In this document: positions 1-5,197 of the stretch, in pieces
Layout of the letters: the number at the start of each line of letters is the position of its first letter
Position numbering within the stretch: position 1 is the stretch's first letter
Source: Actinomycetes bacterium
GTDB taxonomy: Bacteria; Actinomycetota; Coriobacteriia; WRKU01
Assembly: GCA_009781565.1 (NCBI GenBank)
Contig: WQXV01000049.1
Span: forward strand, 1 to 7,466
Reading direction: 5' to 3'
DNA: 7,466 nucleotides
Made by a program: the position numbers and the translations under genes
The notes under the pieces: generated by a model
What the model saw: only the letters and a program-made list of their open reading frames with translations
Told to the model about the DNA's origin: nothing
Database searches by the model: none

Positions 1-38
1 GAAAAAGAGAAAACGAGTGGGAGATGGTCCCACTCGTT
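1..38 (-). terminator. Rho-independent terminator after the choice-of-anchor L gene
   Basis: A perfect 10-bp inverted repeat (AACGAGTGGG at 12-21 and CCCACTCGTT at 29-38) encloses a 7-base loop. Read on the minus strand, the hairpin is followed by a T-rich run, the complement of the A-rich bases 1-11. It lies 26 bases past the stop codon of the minus-strand gene ending at 65. Stem, loop and T-tract are seen directly; termination is inferred from this classic arrangement. It probably ends the whole leftward transcript. Confidence 0.88.
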
Positions 39-64
39 CGGTTTAGTTATGGTTGTAGCTTGTT

Positions 65-1078
65 CTAGTGACGGAACTTTTTGATGTCAGAAGCCAGAAT
101 GCCAAAGCCCATAACCAAGAGTCCTACCATCCAGTAGACACTGGAAACTGCATCCCCAGTGGGAGGAACACCATTCGCACCGGGTCCTGGTTGCGGATTG
201 GGTCCATCAGGCTGGTCAGGTTGGTTGGGATCGATGGGAGGGCCACCGATACTATTTCCCTCGAGGAATAAAGCGGAATCATAAACATTGTCGCCAACAT
301 CTGCAAGCCCCAATTTGATATGGACCACCTCTCCGGGAGTGACATTCTTTTCACACGTCAATACCACTGACCGACCATCAAAGGCGAAATTCTCATCCGC
401 CACGGTGTTGACAAAATAGCCCTTGCTTGGTGGCGGTGGTGAAACGGGCCAAGGTAGTCCAGAGTCGGTGAGGATAGTTCCTACACTGACAACACTTCCG
501 GTGGGGAGCAGAGCCATATTCTCACCGTTGATGAAGAGTCCGAACACATCATTAAAAGTAACAGGCTGGTTCCATTCTGCAGAGGCGAAGACATAGCGGA
601 ATGTGAGTAGTGGAAGGTCGGCGACGAAATCGAACTCGATCGTGACCGCATCATGGGTAGCAGCACCACCGATCAGGTTTGACAGATCAGCATCTCCTGG
701 ACCACTGAAACTCATACTTGAATTGTGGGAGGTGAATACCGAATTTGCATCACCGGTCGAGAGCACCACCCCATTTGCTATGCCGACCGAATCCAATGCG
801 TTGGTAAAGACTCCTCGTTGTAGGTTCGAAGCATCACCCTTGATGACGATATTGTAAGGCACCACATTGGCACCGACAAGACTTTTGACGATATCCGCAT
901 CGCTTACGGTAGTGTTAACAGTGCCGCCGGCAGCTAACGCCATGATTTGAGGCGCGAAAGTATCGTCCGCACTGTCCGTAGCCTCCACGGAGCGATCAAC
1001 AGCTGAAGCTGGTAAAACCATTCCAAAAACCAGAACTATCACCAACAACAACAAAATAAAACGCCGACCAAATGCCAT
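65..1078 (-). CDS. Cell-wall-anchored choice-of-anchor L domain protein
   Basis: This is a 337-residue secreted surface protein. Residues 1-26 form a signal peptide: basic MAFGRR, a long Leu/Val/Ile core, and an ASA cleavage site. Residues about 55-276 match the choice-of-anchor L domain, with landmarks GVVLSTGD (103-110), YVFASAEW (162-169), NDVFGLFINGENMA (176-189), FDGRSVVLT (233-241) and the ADVGDNVYDSALFLE stretch (259-273). A Pro/Gly/Asn linker (279-303) leads to a sorting signal: VPPTGD (304-309), a hydrophobic helix (about 313-330) and the basic tail KKFRH. The motif departs from LPxTG by Val at position 1. The domain occurs in many surface proteins with varied anchors and has no defined biochemical activity; adhesion or a structural surface role is only a guess. 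The ATG at 1078 has a strong Shine-Dalgarno sequence 6 bases upstream. It is last in the leftward block, before the terminator. Confidence 0.9.
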   Translation of the reverse strand: MAFGRRFILLLLVIVLVFGMVLPASAVDRSVEATDSADDTFAPQIMALAAGGTVNTTVSDADIVKSLVGANVVPYNIVIKGDASNLQRGVFTNALDSVGIANGVVLSTGDANSVFTSHNSSMSFSGPGDADLSNLIGGAATHDAVTIEFDFVADLPLLTFRYVFASAEWNQPVTFNDVFGLFINGENMALLPTGSVVSVGTILTDSGLPWPVSPPPPSKGYFVNTVADENFAFDGRSVVLTCEKNVTPGEVVHIKLGLADVGDNVYDSALFLEGNSIGGPPIDPNQPDQPDGPNPQPGPGANGVPPTGDAVSSVYWMVGLLVMGFGILASDIKKFRH

Positions 1079-1084
1079 AGCAAA

Positions 1085-1092
1085 TCCCTCCT
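1085..1092 (-). promoter_or_regulatory. Strong ribosome binding site of the choice-of-anchor L gene
   Basis: On the minus strand the bases read AGGAGGGA, ending 6 bases before the ATG at 1078. This near-perfect match to the anti-Shine-Dalgarno sequence fixes the start, which is also where the signal peptide begins. Confidence 0.8.
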
Positions 1093-1112
1093 GATCAATA
1101 GCTTTTTATCAG
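1091..1112. promoter_or_regulatory. Imperfect palindrome, possible operator or small hairpin
   Basis: The 22 bases between the glycerate kinase stop and the next gene's ribosome binding site form an imperfect palindrome. The outer arms CTGAT/ATCAG are perfect, the centre is AGCT, and 18 of 22 positions agree with the reverse complement. One edge overlaps the ribosome binding site by two bases. It could be a repressor site or a weak RNA hairpin affecting translation. It has no adjacent T-tract, so it is not a terminator. Symmetry is seen directly; function is inference. Confidence 0.3.
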
Positions 1113-1120
1113 TGACCTTA

Positions 1121-2260
1121 TTATATTAGAACAACTGCTTTTTGTGCGGCCTGTCGCAATGATTGTTCTGGGTCTGCAAAGCTCTGTGCGATTGATGAGT
1201 TCTCGCTTGCTTCAAATACGACCAGATTGTAATCGTCAAGTGTTTCCTGCTCCATATCGCACACTCCACAGATCACAACGATGGGAACACCCTGGGCGCT
1301 TCGCATGATTCCTGAGAGAGCTTTTCCTGAGAAGCTTTGCTCGTCAAGCTTTCCCTCACCGGTGATGATGAGGTCGGCATCCACAAGGTGCTCATGAAAG
1401 TTGAGTAGATCCAAAATGGAATCGATTCCGCTTTCGAGTCGAGCATTCAAAAACACCAGACAACCAAATCCAAGCCCACCAGCCGCACCAGCACCGAGAT
1501 CCTGCGAGTAGTCCTGGCCGATCGCTTTGATCACGACCTCGCTGAGATGATGCAGACCGCTATCAAGCTGAAGCACCTGCTGGGGGCTAGCACCCTTTTG
1601 TGGGCCGAAGACGAGTGCGGCCCCCTCAGATCCGAAGAGGGGATTGGTGACATCGGAGAGAACAGTGAAGGTGCTTTCAGCTATTCTTCGGTCGATCCCG
1701 GTCATATCGATCTGAGTAATTCTTTCCAAAGACTCACCAGAAGGAACGAAGTCGATACCATTCTCATCGATGAATCTGACACCAAGAGCCGCAGCCATTC
1801 CGCAACCACCATCGGTTGAGGCACTGCCTCCGATGCATAACAAGAAATCACGTAGTCCTTGGTCCAAGGCATGGAGGATAAGCTGCCCGAATCCGTAGGT
1901 ATTCGAGATCATCGGATTGAGCTTGGATTGCCTAGTGATGCCACTGCTCTGCGCTACTTCAAGTATTGCTGTGCCCTCAGGTGTGATGCCATAGTGTGCT
2001 GCAATCTCTCGCTCATGGGGAGAGAGGACCGAGGTTTGGACGATATCTCCACCGAGAACTGAAATGATCGTCTCAACACTGCCCTCGCCACCATCGGCAA
2101 GCGGGATCTTGACCACCTCACAAGATGGGTAAGCAGCGACGATCTCTTCAGCGATGATATCAGCAGCTTGCGCAGCGGTAAGTGAACCTTTGAAGCTATC
2201 AGGTGCGACAATCACTTTATGTAACACGGATTTCCTGATCCCTTCGTGTACCAAGCTCAC
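1121..2260 (-). CDS. Glycerate kinase, type I (GarK/GlxK family)
   Basis: This cytoplasmic kinase phosphorylates D-glycerate with ATP; the GarK/GlxK family makes 2-phosphoglycerate, which feeds glycolysis. Family motifs are all present in order (numbering from the GTG at 2260, 379 residues): APDSFKGSL (19-27), PLADGGEG (53-60), IGGSASTDGGCGM (143-155), DVTNPL (203-208), FGPQKGAS (218-225), GAGAAGG (256-262) and ITGEGKLDEQSFSGKA (299-314). Length is normal and nothing is broken. Two GTG starts compete. The one at 2260 has GAGGTG 8 bases upstream, overlapping the stop codon of the preceding gene. The one at 2227 has a weaker AGGA 5 bases upstream and would give the family-typical short N-terminus before VIVAPDSFKG. 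The gene starts 12 bases after the peptidase stop, so translational coupling is likely. Function is secure, start less so. Confidence 0.95.
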   Translation of the reverse strand: MSLVHEGIRKSVLHKVIVAPDSFKGSLTAAQAADIIAEEIVAAYPSCEVVKIPLADGGEGSVETIISVLGGDIVQTSVLSPHEREIAAHYGITPEGTAILEVAQSSGITRQSKLNPMISNTYGFGQLILHALDQGLRDFLLCIGGSASTDGGCGMAAALGVRFIDENGIDFVPSGESLERITQIDMTGIDRRIAESTFTVLSDVTNPLFGSEGAALVFGPQKGASPQQVLQLDSGLHHLSEVVIKAIGQDYSQDLGAGAAGGLGFGCLVFLNARLESGIDSILDLLNFHEHLVDADLIITGEGKLDEQSFSGKALSGIMRSAQGVPIVVICGVCDMEQETLDDYNLVVFEASENSSIAQSFADPEQSLRQAAQKAVVLI

Positions 2261-2268
2261 TGCGTAGA

Positions 2269-2274
2269 CACCTC
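2269..2274 (-). promoter_or_regulatory. Ribosome binding site overlapping the upstream stop codon
   Basis: On the minus strand GAGGTG overlaps the TGA stop of the peptidase gene (2275-2273) and lies 8 bases before the GTG at 2260. This supports the upstream start of glycerate kinase and coupling to the preceding gene. A weaker AGGA at 2236-2233 (minus strand) would serve the alternative GTG at 2227. Confidence 0.5.
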
Positions 2275-3538
2275 ACAGCGTCCGTTCAAGACCGAGCGCC
2301 TCATTCTTTTTCTGCCAGTACTTGGCATAACGGCTTTTGCTATCAAGCTCTCGCCAACTATCGACCGAGAACTCATCGATGAGCGCCTGCTCCTCTTGAC
2401 TTGCATATCTCGAAAAAGCGACAAGCTCATCCTCGCGCGGGTGGTCGGCATCCAAGATCTGGGCTTCTTGGTCAAACCACGAGGATTCAAGCTTCTTTAT
2501 CCTCTTGCGCAATGCCGCGACATCGACCTTTCCTGAGATGATCGCACGATGGAGATGCTCACGCTTGAGCCAATACTCGAGGCTAGGGGGTGGGTCATTG
2601 AAAAGTGGTGGTGAGTCCGATGCCCAAAAGAGCGGTTTGAATGCTGACACACAGGGTGTCGAGCTTCCGGTCATCCACAGCGTGATCGGTTTGTCTGGTC
2701 GCAATGTCACCACCATCGATCCGGTCGTCTGATCCCCGATCATGCCACCAGCATGCATGCATACACTACCAACACTGGCGCGAGTGAACTCATGCCCATC
2801 AAAACCTGGTGCGTGAGTCCGCAATACTTCGGTCAGTCCTCGTGCTCCACTCGATGGTTTGAGGCGATCCATGACCTGGCACTTGCGCTGCTTTGCCTGT
2901 GAGAAGAATGACTGGACAGGTTCGCTGAATCGTCGGGTGAAGTCTCCTCCGGGAGGCACTCCTTCCGCTTCGACGTGCTCGGTGCGGATACCGAGCCTAT
3001 TCGAGATAGCGTAGCGATCAACGATCGCGGTCACGGCATAGTTCTTGGCTGCGGTCTCCAACACATATCCGCTGGAAGGATCGCTGATCAGAAAGCTGTT
3101 GTCATAGTAGAACTCTTTGTCGAACCCGCAGTTGCCCCCTTGTCCGTGCTTTTGGAGAAGATCGATGATGATCTCGACGGCAGCCTCTGCAGAATCTGAG
3201 CGTTCGAGTGCCAAGCGCAACAGGTCCATTCCCGTGAGCGCAGGTTCGCCTCGCTTCGCCTTGGTGAACACCGCCTCATTACCGATGGCTACGCGTGCAT
3301 CGTTGACGCCCATCTCGGCTCCCCACATCCAAGACGGCCTACAGACGATGATCTCACGGGTATGTGCTACCTGCGGTATCTCGATATAAGTGCAACGAAG
3401 GGCCGAACCCTGCTCATGATCCATCGCAGGAATTCGCAGAGTCAGAAGCGGTTCGTTGGGACTGCGATCGCTGTTCTTGGCAAAGTAGCTCAGCCCATCT
3501 TGGCTCCAGCTTGGCATGATGGCCATGGTGTCACACAT
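2273..3538 (-). CDS. Secernin-like C69 family dipeptidase (N-terminal Cys hydrolase)
   Basis: The 421-residue product belongs to peptidase family C69, closest in pattern to secernins. These are Ntn-fold enzymes whose catalytic Cys becomes the N-terminus after processing. Here it is MCDT, so removing the initiator Met exposes Cys2. Further landmarks are AKNSDRSPNEP (20-30), RPSWMWGAEMGVNDARVAIG (67-86), then GQGGNCG and NSFLISD, and QTTGSMVV and TGSSTPCVSAFKPLFW toward the C-terminus. The reading frame stays open to an ATG at 3640, but the longer N-terminus is not family-like. The GAGGAG site at 3545-3550 lies 6 bases from the ATG at 3538 and only 3 from the adjacent ATG at 3541, favouring 3538. 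No signal peptide is seen, so it is probably cytoplasmic. Substrate is unknown: bacterial relatives include dipeptidases, and some secernin-type proteins carry processed N-termini without proven peptidase activity. It heads the leftward block, divergent from the RiPP cluster. Confidence 0.88.
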   Translation of the reverse strand: MCDTMAIMPSWSQDGLSYFAKNSDRSPNEPLLTLRIPAMDHEQGSALRCTYIEIPQVAHTREIIVCRPSWMWGAEMGVNDARVAIGNEAVFTKAKRGEPALTGMDLLRLALERSDSAEAAVEIIIDLLQKHGQGGNCGFDKEFYYDNSFLISDPSSGYVLETAAKNYAVTAIVDRYAISNRLGIRTEHVEAEGVPPGGDFTRRFSEPVQSFFSQAKQRKCQVMDRLKPSSGARGLTEVLRTHAPGFDGHEFTRASVGSVCMHAGGMIGDQTTGSMVVTLRPDKPITLWMTGSSTPCVSAFKPLFWASDSPPLFNDPPPSLEYWLKREHLHRAIISGKVDVAALRKRIKKLESSWFDQEAQILDADHPREDELVAFSRYASQEEQALIDEFSVDSWRELDSKSRYAKYWQKKNEALGLERTL

Positions 3539-3544
3539 CATCGT

Positions 3545-3550
3545 CTCCTC
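3545..3550 (-). promoter_or_regulatory. Ribosome binding site that decides the C69 peptidase start
   Basis: GAGGAG on the minus strand precedes two consecutive ATG codons (3541 and 3538) by 3 and 6 bases. Six is the better spacing, and only the second ATG puts the nucleophile Cys directly after the initiator Met. Confidence 0.7.
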
Positions 3551-3594
3551 ATAAGACCGATCGCATCGATTCATCGCAAGGTACTCTACGTTGT

Positions 3595-3600
3595 ATTGTA
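3595..3600 (-). promoter_or_regulatory. Weak -10-like element for the leftward block
   Basis: TACAAT on the minus strand (5 of 6 to TATAAT) lies about 57 bases upstream of the peptidase start, inside the 119-base divergent intergenic region. No convincing -35 is visible at 16-18 bases, so this is only a candidate. Confidence 0.22.
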
Positions 3601-3625
3601 GGTGATTTTGGTGTTCGAGGTCCGA

Positions 3626-3634
3626 TGCTATAAT
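3626..3634 (+). promoter_or_regulatory. Extended -10 promoter of the RiPP cluster
   Basis: TGCTATAAT is a perfect extended -10 (TGnTATAAT). The expected -35 position (3606-3611, TTTTGG, 17-base spacer) is poor, which extended -10 promoters tolerate. Transcription would begin near 3641, giving a short leader of about 17 bases with GGGAG at 3644-3648 as ribosome binding site. The motif is seen directly; promoter activity is inferred. Confidence 0.55.
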
Positions 3635-3657
3635 GAGCAAAATGGGAGCGGAAGACG

Positions 3658-4770
3658 ATGGATAGAGAAAAGATACGAATAGCCTCGGTCGAGTGGATCC
3701 GATTCTTTGCGTCGATCTGTGTGATCCTGTTTCACTTCGAGGCGCTCTATTTCGGGGAGCATGAATACTTCGGGCATCTGGGTGTCGTGGTTGATTTCTT
3801 CTTCATGCTCAGCGGCTTTCTCCTCATGAGAAGTGCGATGAATAAGGATGAGCTGACCTCAGAAAAGAGCGCTCTCACCGAATCGATCGAGTATGTCATC
3901 GGCAGAGCAAAGAAATTCTACCTACCGTATCTGCTTGCGTTCGCCATGGTCTTTATTCTGACCACGATAGCGGCGCATATGACCGATCTTGGGCAGATCG
4001 TCTCAAGACTCTTTCACTTCAAGTGGGAGATCCTACTACTTCAGATGGCAGGATTCAACCCCTCGCCGGCATTCGACGTCGACTATCTGGTCGGTTCGGC
4101 ATGGTATCTCTCCTCGATGCTTCTCGCCATGCTGCCAATCTATTATCTGGCCACGCGCCATCGTAAGACATTTACCAACTTCATCGCACCGCTCACGATT
4201 CTGTTCTTCTACTGTTACATCATGCAAACATATGGCACGGTCGATGTGGGCAACGAGTTCGCTGGCTTTATCATGCTGGGCAACTTGCGTGGATTTGCTG
4301 GTCTCAGCGCTGGATGTCTCTGCTACGCATTCTATGATCGAGTGCGCGATGCAACATGGAGCCCAGCTACCGCATTCGGTCTTGGCACCCTCGAGATCGC
4401 CTGTCTGCTCGCACTCCCTGGTTTGATCCTTCTGCGGTCTTTCATATCCGAAGCTGATGTGCTGTTCTGGGTACTGATCTTTGCGCTATTGATCGTGCTC
4501 TGCTTTGTGGGGCGCACTCCGATCGCTCGCTTTCTGAACAGCCATTTCACACGACTCGGCACCTATCTGGGGCGTTTGAGCCTGTATCTCTATCTGTTCC
4601 ATTGGTTCTTCGTCCTACTCTTCGTCATCTATTTCCCCGCTATGTCATATGGGCTCGGCGCGTTGTTATACTGCGCGAGCGTAATCCTTTTCAGCATGGT
4701 TGCGATGTGGTTCTTCGATCTCCTGTGGACTCGTTCGCATCCTCAAAGATTACCGGAAAAGGTGTGCTAG
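3658..4770 (+). CDS. Acyltransferase 3 (AT3) family membrane protein
   Basis: This 370-residue polytopic membrane protein has the N-terminal signature of the acyltransferase-3 family (OatA/NodX type): VEWIRFFASICVILFHF (11-27) with Arg15 and the conserved His26, then DFFFMLSGFLL (46-56). Around ten hydrophobic segments follow to the C-terminus, and no extracytoplasmic SGNH domain is attached. Family members move acetyl or other short acyl groups onto exported sugars, peptidoglycan, lipids or antibiotics. The ATG at 3658 has GGGAG 9 bases upstream. It is the first gene after the promoter, 68 bases ahead of the RiPP precursor on the same strand. It may therefore acylate the peptide product or alter the cell surface for self-protection. 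Family is secure; substrate is unknown, and an unrelated surface-modification job cannot be excluded. Confidence 0.88.
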   Translation: MDREKIRIASVEWIRFFASICVILFHFEALYFGEHEYFGHLGVVVDFFFMLSGFLLMRSAMNKDELTSEKSALTESIEYVIGRAKKFYLPYLLAFAMVFILTTIAAHMTDLGQIVSRLFHFKWEILLLQMAGFNPSPAFDVDYLVGSAWYLSSMLLAMLPIYYLATRHRKTFTNFIAPLTILFFYCYIMQTYGTVDVGNEFAGFIMLGNLRGFAGLSAGCLCYAFYDRVRDATWSPATAFGLGTLEIACLLALPGLILLRSFISEADVLFWVLIFALLIVLCFVGRTPIARFLNSHFTRLGTYLGRLSLYLYLFHWFFVLLFVIYFPAMSYGLGALLYCASVILFSMVAMWFFDLLWTRSHPQRLPEKVC

Positions 4771-4773
4771 TAT
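4765..4773 (+). promoter_or_regulatory. Possible internal promoter before the precursor gene
   Basis: TGCTAGTAT, overlapping the stop of the acyltransferase gene, fits the extended -10 pattern (TGn, then 4 of 6 to TATAAT including first two and last two bases). No -35 is visible. It would give the precursor mRNA a leader of about 59 bases and let the precursor be made in excess over the acyltransferase, as RiPP pathways often require. Weak by sequence alone. Confidence 0.25.
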
Positions 4774-4823
4774 TGATTCATCAAAGAACGTTTTGAGAGA
4801 CGCGGTAATCGTAAGAATTCGAT

Positions 4824-4831
4824 AGGAAGGA
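4824..4831 (+). promoter_or_regulatory. Strong ribosome binding site of the RiPP precursor
   Basis: AGGAAGGA ends 7 bases before the ATG at 4839, with two overlapping AGGA cores. It is clearly better than the site used by the following radical SAM gene, consistent with high precursor output. Confidence 0.7.
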
Positions 4832-4838
4832 AGCCAGT

Positions 4839-5189
4839 ATGAGTAAATCAGCATTCGTAAAGAGATTCGCAGAGGACAAGGCATTTGCAGAGAAGTTTTT
4901 AGGGCTTGACGATCTTGATAGTGCCAAAGCTTTTCTGGCAGATGAGGGTTTCGAATTCAGCGACGAGGATGTCTCGAACTTTTTGTCAGAGACCGCAAAG
5001 CTCAAAGATGAGTGTCTCAGTGATGACGAGCTTGACGATGCTGTCGGTGGACTTCGGGATGACAGCCTTTTCCTTAGCGGTGATGATGCAGCGGCGTTCA
5101 GAGATGGCGCCAACTCGCTCCTTCGCAGCAAATCAGGACTGCTCGCTCCTGAATCTGAGTCATTTAGGAACAAAGCCGGCCTGAGGTAG
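4839..5189 (+). CDS. RiPP precursor with Nif11-like leader peptide
   Basis: The 116-residue product is a precursor for a ribosomally made, post-translationally modified peptide. Residues 1-71 resemble the Nif11-like leader: an N-terminal helix with spaced Phe (F6, F10, F16, F20), ADEGFEFSDEDV (34-45, the conserved Gly-Phe turn), then LSDDELDDAVGG (60-71). The Gly70-Gly71 site is the expected cut for an exporter with a C39 peptidase domain. The predicted 45-residue core (72-116) contains seven Ser, five Asp and five Arg but no Cys, Thr, Trp, Tyr, His or Met; the only Cys (59) is in the leader. That rules out lanthionine, sactionine and Cys-based azole chemistry on the core. The leader is strongly acidic. 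The gene is followed after 8 bases by a radical SAM/B12 enzyme and then an NHLM-type export protein, which supports the call beyond sequence resemblance. Product class is undetermined. Confidence 0.85.
   Translation: MSKSAFVKRFAEDKAFAEKFLGLDDLDSAKAFLADEGFEFSDEDVSNFLSETAKLKDECLSDDELDDAVGGLRDDSLFLSGDDAAAFRDGANSLLRSKSGLLAPESESFRNKAGLR
5052..5186 (+). other. Predicted core peptide made of two diverged repeat units
   Basis: The segment after Gly-Gly encodes residues 72-116. Aligning 72-94 with 95-116 using a gap near A85 and one near S93 gives the shared pattern LRxxSxxL, about seven variable residues, FR(D/N)xA. Matches are L72/L95, R73/R96, S76/S99, L79/L102, F87/F109, R88/R110 and A91/A113, plus D82/E105 and D89/N111. 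Codons have diverged, so any duplication is old. Boundaries depend on the inferred Gly-Gly cleavage. Confidence 0.5.
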
Positions 5190-5197
5190 CACTCATT

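Noticed and set aside
3539..3640. Longer N-terminus of the C69 peptidase starting at 3640
   Set aside because: The extension is not family-like, would bury the nucleophilic Cys, and covers the divergent promoter region.
3989..4426. A 145-codon plus-strand frame inside the acyltransferase gene
   Set aside because: Overlaps the well-supported acyltransferase in another frame, and its Ser/Cys/His-rich translation is not protein-like.
4793..4798. TTGAGA, a -35-like hexamer upstream of the precursor
   Set aside because: No acceptable -10 lies 16-18 bases downstream.
4839..5189. Reading the precursor as a lanthipeptide or sactipeptide
   Set aside because: The predicted core has no Cys, and no lanthionine synthetase is visible in the window.
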